Below are positions 8,802 to 18,270 of a stretch of 64,000 nucleotides of DNA, in pieces (the stretch's first letter is position 1; every line of letters starts with the position of its first letter). The DNA is from Paraburkholderia sp. BCC1885 (GTDB taxonomy: Bacteria; Pseudomonadota; Gammaproteobacteria; Burkholderiales; Burkholderiaceae). The stretch spans positions 62,001-126,000 of the forward strand of contig NZ_CAAJGM010000241.1 of the NCBI RefSeq assembly GCF_900996235.1, written 5' to 3'. Made by a program: the position numbers and the translations under genes. A model generated the notes under the pieces. It ran no database searches and had not been told where the DNA came from. It saw only the letters and a list, made by a program, of their open reading frames with translations.

Positions 8802-9617
8802 TTACGAAGCCGTATGCGCGCGCAGATTTGAAATGAAACCATTGAGCTCGCCTTCACCGGCATCGGTGATGACCCAGTAGTTCATCCCCGCAGCGCTCCA
8901 GTGGGCGAGGTGATAGCCCTGCCGCTCGTCGATGCGCACGACATTGCCGGCGTCGTTGCCGGGCCAGACGTACAGGTTGATCGGATGCAGCTTGTAGCGG
9001 TAGACCATCACCGCGACCGCGTGCCCGCTCACGTAATCGAGCCGGCCGCCCACCAGCGGATAGCCCTGCTGCGCGAGATCGATCACCGGCGGCGCAAAGT
9101 CGATCTTGCCGTCGAACCATGGCTTGACCGTATGACGATCCGTCGAAATCACGTCGTACAGGTGATCGAACTGCAACGAACGGACGTGACTGTCCACCAG
9201 TTCCTGCGTGAGCCGTGTATCGCCGGAGGGGACCGAAAGATAAAGCCCCGCGCTTGAGGCCAAGGCCACGAGACTCACCACCATCGCGCCGACCGGCGCC
9301 CAGCCAGGCAACCCGCGCGCGCCACCGGTACTGCCTGCGCCGCGTGTCGCGTCGAATCCGCCGAAGCGTTGGCCCACTCGCTGCCACAGCGAGCGCCGCA
9401 TCGGCAGCGCGGCGCGGATGCGTTTTTCCAGTTCGGGCGGCGCATCCAGCCGCAAATCGCCCTGCCGCAACTGCGTGCTGACCTGACGCTGCTGCTCATA
9501 AGCACGCTTGCATTTCTCGCAGCTATCCAGATGACGCTCGAATTCGAGCGACTCAGACAAGCTCAGTTCCTCGTCGATATAGCCGGGCAGTAGTTCAAAC
9601 GCCTGTTCGTGATCCAT
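8802..9617 (-). CDS. Zinc-finger anti-sigma factor (membrane)
   Basis: About 271 residues. The cytoplasmic N-terminus has the ZAS zinc motif His29-x3-Cys33-x2-Cys36, which clamps an ECF sigma factor. A single membrane helix follows near residues 105-125 ('GAMVVSLVALASSAGLYL'), leaving a periplasmic domain of about 140 residues. That domain would sense the signal. The ATG at 9617 overlaps the sigma stop codon (TGATG); a GTG three bases earlier is also possible. Translational coupling and the ZAS motif make it the cognate regulator of the sigma factor. The signal is unknown; a redox or copper stress is suggested only by the target genes. Confidence 0.9.
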   Translation of the reverse strand: MDHEQAFELLPGYIDEELSLSESLEFERHLDSCEKCKRAYEQQRQVSTQLRQGDLRLDAPPELEKRIRAALPMRRSLWQRVGQRFGGFDATRGAGSTGGARGLPGWAPVGAMVVSLVALASSAGLYLSVPSGDTRLTQELVDSHVRSLQFDHLYDVISTDRHTVKPWFDGKIDFAPPVIDLAQQGYPLVGGRLDYVSGHAVAVMVYRYKLHPINLYVWPGNDAGNVVRIDERQGYHLAHWSAAGMNYWVITDAGEGELNGFISNLRAHTAS

Positions 9618-10156
9618 CACGCCTCCTGATCCGTCGGTGCGAGCAGAGCCGCGAGTTGCTGACGGCCGCGTCCGAGGCGGGACATCACCGTACCCATAGG
9701 AATCCCCACGATCGCGGCGATTTCCTTGTATGACAATTCTTCCAGTTCACGCAGCACCACCACCTCGCGGTATTCCAGCCGCAAACTGCGCAGCGCCTGA
9801 TGCACCCGCTTACGGCTCTGATTGCGAATCAGCGTTGCTTCAGGGCTGTCGTCGTGACTCGCGTGACCGGTCTCGAGGCTATGCAGGTCTTCCTCGAATT
9901 CGGTGGTGTCCGCCGCGTACTCCCGGTTCTGCTGATGCCACGTATAAAACGTGTGACGGACGATGCTCAACAGCCAGGCGCGGGCATCCTCGCCCCGGAA
10001 GCCGCCGAAATAACGGAACGCGCGCAGATACGCCTCCTGGACGACGTCCTGGGCGTCCTGGTCGTTATGCGTCAGCCAACGCGCGACGTTGAAGGCCGAG
10101 TTCAGATGTGGCAAGACAAGCGCCTCGAAGCGCTTCGCAATGATTGGATCGGCCAT
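9617..10156 (-). CDS. ECF-family RNA polymerase sigma factor
   Basis: A 179-residue sigma factor with only regions 2 and 4. Region 2 spans about residues 15-80 ('DAQDVVQEAYLRAFRYF'), and region 4 about 115-170 ('RLEYREVVVLRELEELSYKEIAAIVGIPMGTVMSRLGRGR'), the usual -10 and -35 recognition parts. It is followed by its anti-sigma gene with overlapping codons. A matching promoter element lies 45 nt upstream of the ATG, so it probably activates its own transcription as well as the metallophosphoesterase-cupredoxin pair. Confidence 0.95.
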   Translation of the reverse strand: MADPIIAKRFEALVLPHLNSAFNVARWLTHNDQDAQDVVQEAYLRAFRYFGGFRGEDARAWLLSIVRHTFYTWHQQNREYAADTTEFEEDLHSLETGHASHDDSPEATLIRNQSRKRVHQALRSLRLEYREVVVLRELEELSYKEIAAIVGIPMGTVMSRLGRGRQQLAALLAPTDQEA

Positions 10157-10200
10157 TGTTGAATCCCTGCGGTACCCTCTTTCTGTGACCGACCTTGATA

Positions 10201-10227
10201 AGACCGCGCGCAGGGAGTTTTTATTCC
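10201..10227 (-). promoter_or_regulatory. Predicted autoregulatory ECF promoter upstream of the sigma gene
   Basis: On the minus strand GGAATAAA (10227-10220), 12 nt, then GCGGTCT (10207-10201). The elements and spacing are identical to those at 8707-8733. The -10 box lies about 45 nt before the sigma start, and the -35 box begins 8 nt after the upstream gene's stop codon. Confidence 0.75.
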
Positions 10228-10234
10228 CGAACTT

Positions 10235-10807
10235 TTAATCCTGCGGCGTAACCTGCACCGCGGCTGCCGACACGAACACGGCATGAACCATATCGCCGAC
10301 CTTCACATCCTTGAGATTGAAGTCCGGCCCGACCTGCAAGGTCTGCGTCTGCGCGGCGCCGCGCAGCGTCACAAGGCGGTTCTTGTAGTCGATTTTCCGC
10401 ACGGTGGCGAGCACCTCGATTTGCCGCGCCGTCTCGAAGCCACCCGAGGCCGGCGTGTAAACCTGCGTGTCGACCCGCGCGCGAATGCCGTTGTTGCCGC
10501 CGGTGACTTTATCGGCTCTGACCAGCAAGGCGTTTTTATACAGCACGTCGACCCGGTCGCCCACCTTGAGATTTTCGAAACCGGCCACCTGCTGGCTCAC
10601 CATCACGTTGAGGACATTACCTGCGGGTCCCTGCAATGTCAGAGTACGCATGCCTGGATCGATACCGACGATCTCCGCCCTGACATGCTCCGGCTGCGCA
10701 GAGCCGACTAACCCGCGCGTGGCATCCGCGAGCGGGTTCTGTGACCACACAGGTTGAGCGGCGGCCACCGCCAACACCAGAACTGCTCCAATGTTCGCTG
10801 CTTTCAT
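10235..10807 (-). CDS. Exported protein with two DUF5666-like beta repeats
   Basis: A 190-residue protein with a signal peptide (residues 1-22, cleaved after AQPVWSQ or nearby). The mature part is a tandem duplication: 'VRAEIVGIDPGMRTLTLQG...LKVGDRVDVLYKNALLVRADKV' and 'VLATVRKIDYKNRLVTLRG...VKVGDMVHAVFVSAAAVQV' share the same order of a start strand, a T-L-x-G turn, a KVGD-V turn and a closing strand. This resembles the DUF5666 beta-barrel unit. AAGGAG precedes the ATG at 10807. It lies just upstream of the sigma gene on the same strand, but the sigma promoter sits between them, so co-regulation is uncertain. Function unknown. Confidence 0.75.
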   Translation of the reverse strand: MKAANIGAVLVLAVAAAQPVWSQNPLADATRGLVGSAQPEHVRAEIVGIDPGMRTLTLQGPAGNVLNVMVSQQVAGFENLKVGDRVDVLYKNALLVRADKVTGGNNGIRARVDTQVYTPASGGFETARQIEVLATVRKIDYKNRLVTLRGAAQTQTLQVGPDFNLKDVKVGDMVHAVFVSAAAVQVTPQD

Positions 10808-10995
10808 TGATGCGCTCCTTGAAATTATCAGATCCGACACGACGGCAAAGTAAATACTGAATGCCGATATGCAGCACCACTAAATAAAATCAATCTTGTG
10901 GACGAACACTCTTCGACTCACACCAGCGAAGTGATTGTACATGGCGGTCTGGAAACTGCGGGGCCGGATTCCGGACGACGGCCCCTAAAAAGAAA

Positions 10996-11023
10996 AAGCC
11001 CCATTCGCTGCCGAATGGGGCTT
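10996..11023 (-). terminator. Intrinsic terminator downstream of pcaF
   Basis: A perfect 12-bp stem (arms 10996-11007 and 11012-11023, loop CTGC) followed on the minus strand by a T-rich run. It lies 20 nt past the pcaF stop codon. Confidence 0.85.
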
Positions 11024-11042
11024 CGATGATTTCTTTACTGCA

Positions 11043-12245
<1,203 letters not shown>

Positions 12246-12345
12246 AGGATGTCTCCAGTCGGATGCTGCGCCGCTTGCGCGCGTGGGCATGAACCATCGC
12301 GCGGTTTAAACGGCCCCAATAAACAGTTCGGTTGGCAGTTCAGAT

Positions 12346-12381
12346 TGTTCATAATACGAACACTGGATCGTATAACGAACA
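12346..12381 (-). promoter_or_regulatory. Probable PcaR/IclR-type operator of pcaF
   Basis: TGTTCATAATACGAACA at 12346-12362 is a near-perfect inverted repeat (TGTTC..GAACA arms, one mismatch inside). A third half-site, TATAACGAACA, follows at 12371-12381 in direct orientation. Three 10-bp half-sites, two inverted and one direct, is the layout known for operators of PcaU/PobR/PcaR regulators. It lies about 100 nt upstream of pcaF. A regulator of this type is encoded at 18271-19104. Confidence 0.6.
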
Positions 12382-12455
12382 TTTAGCCATGATAATAGGC
12401 GTGGCGCGGAAAGCATGTCAAGTACGCGTAACCGCGCTCGCCGCGCCACGCGAGT

Positions 12456-13436
12456 TCAGACCGGCCGAAGATGCTCGTCCTCGATGTAGCTGCGAATCAC
12501 GTCCGCAAAGCTCGCCTCGCCCTTCAGGCCCAGTTGTTCCGCGCGCGTGGTGTCCCACCGGCCCGGCCAACTGCCGACAATCTTCTCGAGAAACGCGTCC
12601 GGTTGCCACAAGATCCGTTTGACCGCGGCCTCGCCCGCGACCTCACGCAACGCGTCGACCATCTCATCGACGGTCACCGAAATACCCGGCAAATTCAGCG
12701 CACGCTGCTTGCCGAGCGCCGCGCCATCGAGTTCGAGCCCCGCGATCAGGCACGCAATCGCCCGGCGCGGCGACAACAGCCATAGACGCGTGCTGCCCGG
12801 CACCGGACAGATCGCCGTCTCGCCATTCAACGGCTCGCGCACAATTGCGCTCGCAAACGACGACGTCGCCGCATTTGGCTTGCCGGGCCGCACGCTAATG
12901 GTCGGCAAGCGCAACACACGTCCGTCGACGAAACCGCGCCGCGTGTAGTCGTTCAGCAGCAATTCCGCGATCGCCTTTTGCGTGCCATACGACGACTGCG
13001 GATTGAGCGCCGTGTCGTTGCGCACCACGTCCGGCATATCGCCGCCATACACCGCAACCGAACTGGTAAACACCACTCGCGGACGATGCCCGCGAATGCG
13101 GCAAGTTTCGAGCAGCAGACGCGACGCATCGAGATTGATGCGCATGCCAAGGTCGAAATCCGCTTCCGCCTGGCCGCTGACGATGGCAGCCAGATGGAAG
13201 ATGGCCGAAGTCTGCGTATCGATTACGCGTTCGAGCACGCTGCGCTCGGCGATGTCGCCCACTTCGGCACGCACCCGGCTATCGGTAAAGCCAGTCGCCG
13301 CCATGACGTCCAGCAATACGAGTTCGGTAATGCGCTGTGGCTGGCCGCCCACGCCCTTCACTTCGCCGCGCGCCAGCAGTTCACGCGCGAGACGCTGGCC
13401 GAGAAAACCCGCGCCGCCGGTGATGAGTACTTTCAT
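12456..13436 (-). CDS. denD: D-erythronate dehydrogenase
   Basis: A 326-residue extended SDR that oxidises D-erythronate to 2-oxo-D-erythronate with NAD. The Rossmann motif GGAGFLG is at residues 7-13 and the catalytic set is Ser125/126, Tyr150 and Lys154 (YGTQK). It is the last gene of the ltnD-otnK-otnC-otnI-denD series and overlaps otnI by four bases (ATGA). Family and pathway are known from Cupriavidus and Haemophilus enzymes; the assignment rests on both sequence and context. Confidence 0.88.
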   Translation of the reverse strand: MKVLITGGAGFLGQRLARELLARGEVKGVGGQPQRITELVLLDVMAATGFTDSRVRAEVGDIAERSVLERVIDTQTSAIFHLAAIVSGQAEADFDLGMRINLDASRLLLETCRIRGHRPRVVFTSSVAVYGGDMPDVVRNDTALNPQSSYGTQKAIAELLLNDYTRRGFVDGRVLRLPTISVRPGKPNAATSSFASAIVREPLNGETAICPVPGSTRLWLLSPRRAIACLIAGLELDGAALGKQRALNLPGISVTVDEMVDALREVAGEAAVKRILWQPDAFLEKIVGSWPGRWDTTRAEQLGLKGEASFADVIRSYIEDEHLRPV

Positions 13437-14224
13437 GCTGTTTTGTCCTTAAGCGTTTGCCTGAGCCAGCCCAATCCCGCCGACGTCCCCGCTCGCGGGC
13501 GATACTCGCAGCCAATCCAACCGTCGTAACCGAGCGAGTCGATCAGTTCGAACAGGTACGGGTAGTTCAGTTCGCCGAAATCCGGTTCGTGCCGCTCGGG
13601 CACACCCGCAATCTGGATATGGCCGATGCCCGCCATATCGCGTTTCAGCTTGACCGCCAGATCGCCCTCGACAATCTGGCAGTGGTAACAGTCGAACTGC
13701 ACCTTCAGGTTCGGCGCGCCGACTTCCGCGCAGATCGACTGCGCGTCGTCCTGGCGATTGAGAAAGAAGCCGGGGAAATCGCGCGTGTTGATCGGCTCGA
13801 TCACTACGGTGACGCCGTCGGCCTCGGCAGCTTTAGCGGCATGCGCCAGGTTCCGCAAATACACCTCGCGATGCCGCTCGCGCGATTGATCCGCGGCGAT
13901 CAGCCCGGCCATCACGTGCAGCTTGCGATTGCCGAGCTGGCGCGTGTATTCGAGCGCGGTATCGATGCCGCGGCGAAACTCGTCTTCGCGGCCCGGCAAC
14001 GAAGCGATGCCGCGCTCGCCCGCGCTCCAGTCGCCCGGCGGCGCGTTGAACAGCGCCTGCGTCAGGCCGTGCTCATTGAGCCGCGCCTTGATCTCGGCGG
14101 CCGGGAAGTCATAGGGGAACAGAAACTCTACGGCCTTGAAGCCGTCGTGCGCCGCAGCGGCAAAACGATCGAGAAAGGCGTGCTCGTTGTACATCATGGT
14201 CAGGTTGGCGGCGAAGCGAGGCAT
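13433..14224 (-). CDS. otnI: 2-oxo-tetronate isomerase
   Basis: A 263-residue TIM-barrel protein of the hydroxypyruvate isomerase (Hyi) family. Metal and catalytic blocks are visible: 'VVIEPINTRDFPGFFLN' with Glu ligand, 'QFDCYHCQI', 'IGHIQIAGVPERHEPDFGE' and 'GCEYRP'. It converts 2-oxo- to 3-oxo-tetronate. AAGGAG precedes the ATG at 14224. Alone it could be called hydroxypyruvate isomerase, but the surrounding otnC, otnK, ltnD and denD genes point to the tetronate reaction. It overlaps denD by four bases. Confidence 0.88.
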   Translation of the reverse strand: MPRFAANLTMMYNEHAFLDRFAAAAHDGFKAVEFLFPYDFPAAEIKARLNEHGLTQALFNAPPGDWSAGERGIASLPGREDEFRRGIDTALEYTRQLGNRKLHVMAGLIAADQSRERHREVYLRNLAHAAKAAEADGVTVVIEPINTRDFPGFFLNRQDDAQSICAEVGAPNLKVQFDCYHCQIVEGDLAVKLKRDMAGIGHIQIAGVPERHEPDFGELNYPYLFELIDSLGYDGWIGCEYRPRAGTSAGLGWLRQTLKDKTA

Positions 14225-14287
14225 TGCGACAACTCCTTTTATAGTTACCGCTCGTTGAACATTGAACGGCCGGACGTGAAGCGCGCG

Positions 14288-14944
14288 CTACCAGCGCGCG
14301 CCAAACACCTTGCGTAACTCCTCCAGCGCGGCCGCGTCAAGCGGCGCGGGTCGCGGCTGCGTCATTAGCCATAGCCGCGCGGTCTCTTCAAGTTCTTCCA
14401 GTGCATAAGATGCATGCGCCACCGAGCGCTCCCATACCACAGGCCCAAGCCGCTCCAGCAACACGCCGCGCACGGTGTCCGCGAGCGCCGCGATCTGTTC
14501 CGCGACCTGCGGATCGCCTGGCGGCCGGTAACGAATCAGCGGAATGTGGCCCACCTTCATCACGTAATACGGTGTGAGCGGCGGCAGTACGTCCTCCTCG
14601 CTCCATACACCGGCCAGCGTCAACGCTACCAGATGGGTCGAATGAGTATGGACAATGCCGCGAGCCTGCGCGTTGCGCGCGTAGATGCCGCGATGCAGCG
14701 CCAGTGTCTTCGATGGCTTGCCGCCCGACACCGCATTGCCCGCCCGATCGACTTTGGCGATGTCGGCCGGATCGAGGCGGCCGAGGCAGGCATCGGTCGG
14801 GGTGATGAGCCAGCCATCGTCGAGGCGCGCGCTGATATTGCCCGCGCTTCCCACCGTGTAGCCACGTTGATACAAACTCGCCCCCGTGGTGCAGATCTCT
14901 TCGCGAATCCGCGCCTCGCCATCGATATGGATTCCTAAACTCAT
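14288..14944 (-). CDS. otnC: 3-oxo-tetronate 4-phosphate decarboxylase (class II aldolase family)
   Basis: A 218-residue protein of the class II aldolase/adducin family that decarboxylates 3-oxo-tetronate 4-phosphate to dihydroxyacetone phosphate. 'GSAGNISARL' forms the phosphate-binding site, and the metal-binding histidines are in 'IVHTHSTHLVALT' with a third near 'SVAHASYAL'. The start codon overlaps the otnK stop (ATGA at 14941-14944), so the two are translationally coupled. Confidence 0.88.
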   Translation of the reverse strand: MSLGIHIDGEARIREEICTTGASLYQRGYTVGSAGNISARLDDGWLITPTDACLGRLDPADIAKVDRAGNAVSGGKPSKTLALHRGIYARNAQARGIVHTHSTHLVALTLAGVWSEEDVLPPLTPYYVMKVGHIPLIRYRPPGDPQVAEQIAALADTVRGVLLERLGPVVWERSVAHASYALEELEETARLWLMTQPRPAPLDAAALEELRKVFGARW

Positions 14945-16272
14945 GACACCGTCCCGTCGAGATGGCGTAGCGCCTTGGCGAAGAAGTCGGTCGCGCCGAA
15001 GTTGCCGGATTTGAGGGCGAGCGCAAGCGGAGTGTCGCCGATGGTCGCCGTCGCCGGCACGCCCGGGTCGATCTGCGCGCCGATGCGCAACGTATGCACG
15101 CCGAGCGCCTGGACCACCGCGCCCGAGGTCTCGCCACCCGCCACCACGAATTTACGCACGCCGAGTTCATGCAAGCCGCAGGCGATTGCGGCAAGCGTGC
15201 TTTCCACCAGATGTCCCGCCTGCTGCGCGCCGAGTTCGCTCTGCACCGCCTTGACTTCGTCGGGCGTCGCCGTGGCGTAGATCAGCACCGGCTGTCGATT
15301 GCCGAGGTGCCCGCGTGCAAAGTCGAGCGCCTGTTCGACGACCGGCTCGCCGCGCGCGGCCGCCAGCGGATCGATGCGGAACGCGGGCTGGCTTTCGCGC
15401 CAGGCCGCCACCTGCGCATTGGTCGCTTTTGAGGCGCTGCCCGCCAGCACGGCCGACAACCCCTCGACCGGCGGCAACTGAGCCGCATCCGCTTTGTCTG
15501 CCAGCAAGCCGGCGCGGCGAAAGTTCGCCGGCAAGCCAAGCGCAATACCGGAGCCGCCGGTGATCAGAGCGAGATCCGCGCATGCCTCGCCGAGCGTGTA
15601 CAGGTCCGCGTCCGAGAGGGCGTCGGTGATCGCCATGCGTGTGCCGTCGCGCTGCAACGCATCGAATACCTCGCGCACTTTCGCGGCGCCGTGGGCGACG
15701 CAGTCATAGCGCACGAGCCCGACCTTGTAGGGTGTCTGCCGCTGCAGGACGTGCACGAGATTCGCGTCGGTCATCGGCGTCAGCGGATGATTCTCCATGC
15801 CCGACTCGTTGAGCAACACGTCGCCGACAAACAGATGACCGCGATAGATCGTGCGGCCGTTCTCCGGAAACGCGGGACAGGCGATCGTGAAGGCCCCGGC
15901 CCTCGCCTCCGACTCGCCGGAGGCGCCCGCATCCGACAGCGCGTCGAGCAAGGCATCCGCAACCCGGCCGATGTTGCCCGCATCCGTCGAATCGAAAGTC
16001 GAGCAGTACTTGAAAAAGAACTGCCGACATCCTTGCGCGCGCAACCAGTTGAGCGCGGCAAGCGCTTGCGCCACGGCGTCGGCGGCCGGGATCGTGCGCG
16101 ATTTCAGCGCCACCACCAGCGCATCGGCTTCGACCCGTTCGCCGGATGCCGGCACGCCAATGCTCTGCACCGTGCGCATACCGCCGCGCACCAGCATGTT
16201 GGCGAGATCCGTGGCGCCCGTGAAATCGTCGGCAATGCAGCCGAGCAGCGGCCGAGCAGATGATGTCGTCAT
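14941..16272 (-). CDS. otnK: 3-oxo-tetronate 4-kinase (DUF1537 family)
   Basis: A 443-residue ATP-dependent four-carbon acid sugar kinase. The N-terminal domain opens with 'LLGCIADDFTGATDLANML', the signature of the SBD_N/DUF1537 family, with 'FFKYCSTFDSTDAGNIG' next. The C-terminal nucleotide-binding domain contains 'VVAGGETSGAVVQALG' near residue 385. The start at 16272 has GGAG upstream; the frame runs on to 16533, but that extension overlaps ltnD and is not supported. It phosphorylates 3-oxo-tetronate before OtnC acts. Confidence 0.88.
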   Translation of the reverse strand: MTTSSARPLLGCIADDFTGATDLANMLVRGGMRTVQSIGVPASGERVEADALVVALKSRTIPAADAVAQALAALNWLRAQGCRQFFFKYCSTFDSTDAGNIGRVADALLDALSDAGASGESEARAGAFTIACPAFPENGRTIYRGHLFVGDVLLNESGMENHPLTPMTDANLVHVLQRQTPYKVGLVRYDCVAHGAAKVREVFDALQRDGTRMAITDALSDADLYTLGEACADLALITGGSGIALGLPANFRRAGLLADKADAAQLPPVEGLSAVLAGSASKATNAQVAAWRESQPAFRIDPLAAARGEPVVEQALDFARGHLGNRQPVLIYATATPDEVKAVQSELGAQQAGHLVESTLAAIACGLHELGVRKFVVAGGETSGAVVQALGVHTLRIGAQIDPGVPATATIGDTPLALALKSGNFGATDFFAKALRHLDGTVS

Positions 16273-16283
16273 GGCAGCTCCGA

Positions 16284-17177
16284 CTAAGACTTCGCCGCCG
16301 GCACGTCGATGCCGGGGAAAATCTTGATCACCGCCGAGTCGTCCTCGCCGCCATGTCCAGCGGAGGACGCCATCATGAACATCTGATGTGCCGCCGCCGA
16401 AAGCGGCAGGGGAAATTTCGAACGGCGCGCGGTGTCGAGCACGAGCCCCAGATCCTTGACGAAGATATCCACCGCCGAGAGCGGCGTGTAATCGCCCTTG
16501 AGGATATGCGGCACGCGATTTTCGAACATCCACGAATTGCCGGCGCTGTGGGTGATCACGTCGTAAAGCGATTCCGCATCGACGCCCTCACGCAAGCCGA
16601 GCGCCATGGCTTCAGCAGCCGCCGCGATATGCACGCCCGCCAGCAACTGGTTGATGATCTTCACCTTCGAGCCGACGCCATGCTCCGAACCCAGCCGGTA
16701 AACCTTGCCGGCCATGCCGGCAAGCACGTCCTCGCAGGCGGCGTAGGCCGCGGCCGGACCTGCGGTCATCATGGTCATCTCGCCGGATGCGGCACGCGCG
16801 GCGCCACCGGACACGGGGGCGTCGAGCATCTGCAGACCGGCCGCCTCGACGCGCCGGCCCAGTTCAATGGCGAAGTCGGGCGCAACGGTGGCGCTCGCGA
16901 TCACCACATTGCCCGGCTTCATGGCGGCTACCGCGCCTTGCTCGCCGAACAACACCGTCTCGGTCTGCGCCGCGTTGACCACCAGCGTGACGACAACCTC
17001 GCACTGCGCGCCCAATTCGGCCGGGTTCGCGCAGGCGATGCCGCCGTCCGCCGCGAAACTTTCCAGCACGGCGTGGCGCAGATCACATGCGTGCACGCGA
17101 AAACCTGCTCTCAGCAGCGAGCGGGCGACGCCCAGCCCCATTGCGCCCAGCCCAATGACTCCGACATTTCTCGACAT
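16284..17177 (-). CDS. ltnD: L-threonate dehydrogenase (3-hydroxyisobutyrate dehydrogenase family)
   Basis: A 297-residue beta-hydroxyacid dehydrogenase. The NAD motif GLGAMGLG is at residues 10-17, the substrate-binding 'DAPVSGGAARAASG' at about 118, and the catalytic Lys in 'GSKVKIINQLLAG' at about 170. LtnD oxidises L-threonate at C2 and feeds OtnI. GGAG lies six bases before the ATG at 17177. It is the first catabolic gene of the operon, 118 nt downstream of the GntR regulator. Confidence 0.88.
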   Translation of the reverse strand: MSRNVGVIGLGAMGLGVARSLLRAGFRVHACDLRHAVLESFAADGGIACANPAELGAQCEVVVTLVVNAAQTETVLFGEQGAVAAMKPGNVVIASATVAPDFAIELGRRVEAAGLQMLDAPVSGGAARAASGEMTMMTAGPAAAYAACEDVLAGMAGKVYRLGSEHGVGSKVKIINQLLAGVHIAAAAEAMALGLREGVDAESLYDVITHSAGNSWMFENRVPHILKGDYTPLSAVDIFVKDLGLVLDTARRSKFPLPLSAAAHQMFMMASSAGHGGEDDSAVIKIFPGIDVPAAKS

Positions 17178-17295
17178 GCTGTACTCCGAATCAAATTCGT
17201 AGAGAGCGACGTTGCTGCGCCGTCACGTTGCCAAGCCTGCCTGATCGGCCGCGTGCCTGCCTCGCCAGCCGCATGCGCGAGCATGTTTCATCACA

Positions 17296-18000
17296 TCAAC
17301 AGATGCCGGCTTCCGCCAGACGACGCGCCGCGTTGTACATATGCGTGCGGGCGGCGTTGCGCGCCGCCATCGGATCGCCCGCGCGAATCGCGGCCACCAC
17401 GGCCGCATGCTCCTCGCGTACCTGACGCGAAAAGTCCTCGCGCAAGGCCTCATTGCGGCGCGTGACCACCGTGCCTGCTTCGAGATACTGATTCAGGAAC
17501 GCGAGCGTCTTGAGGAAATACGGATTGCCGGTGGCCACGGCAATCGCACGGTGAAAAGCCACGTCTTCGGCGACGCCGTCTTCGCCTTCGGCGACGGCTG
17601 CGTCGATGCGGGCAAGGGCCGCGTCGATCGACCTCATGTCGGCATCGCTGCGCCGCATCGCGGCCTCGGACGCTACCTCGGCTTCGATCGCCCGGCGCAG
17701 CGCGAGAATCTGCCACACCGACCCGGCTTCCACCGCCTCCGCGTAATCGATACGCAGTGGTCGGATCGCGCCGTGCGCCGCGATGAACACCCCGCTGCCT
17801 TGGCGCGGTTCCACCACGCCTTCGTTCTTCAGGCGCGAGATCGCCTCGCGGATTACCGTGCGGCTTACCCCGAACTGTTCGGCCAGCACGGCTTCGGTGG
17901 GCAGCTTGCCGCCGCGCGCAAAGCTACCCTTGTCGATCTGCTTGAGCAATTGCTGCGCGACGGTATCGCTCAGGGCGCGGGCGGGAATCTTTTCAAACAT
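17296..18000 (-). CDS. GntR/FadR-family regulator of the tetronate operon
   Basis: A 234-residue regulator. Residues 5-72 are a GntR winged helix ('GGKLPTEAVLAEQFGVSRTVIREAISRLKNEGVV'). The rest is an all-helical FCD ligand domain with metal-ligand-type residues in 'DVAFHRAIAVATGNPYF' and the C-terminal 'EEHAAVVAAIRAGD' and 'RTHMYNAA'. I placed the start at 18000 because the GntR domain begins there; the frame is open much further upstream across the divergent IclR gene. As first gene of the series it probably represses ltnD-denD and responds to a tetronate or an intermediate. Confidence 0.88.
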   Translation of the reverse strand: MFEKIPARALSDTVAQQLLKQIDKGSFARGGKLPTEAVLAEQFGVSRTVIREAISRLKNEGVVEPRQGSGVFIAAHGAIRPLRIDYAEAVEAGSVWQILALRRAIEAEVASEAAMRRSDADMRSIDAALARIDAAVAEGEDGVAEDVAFHRAIAVATGNPYFLKTLAFLNQYLEAGTVVTRRNEALREDFSRQVREEHAAVVAAIRAGDPMAARNAARTHMYNAARRLAEAGIC

Positions 18001-18270
18001 CCGGGTCTCGATTGATCGGGTTATCAGGTCATCATACAAATTATGCCAGCGCTCGACATCCCCGAAAACCCTGGTGATGGGCGGCCTTGCAAGCAGGGTT
18101 CCGTCCCGGAGACTAAATCGGCGAGGTTGGCGAAATGCAGGGCATAAGCTATCTTCACGGCTTTCCGCGCCGGTCGCGCAACTCGAGGTTTGACCCGGGC
18201 GCGGCCTAAAGAGCGCGAGATCCGGCGCAAGGTCCGTCGCACCGTCACCCCTGTTTTCCCGAAGAGGCCC

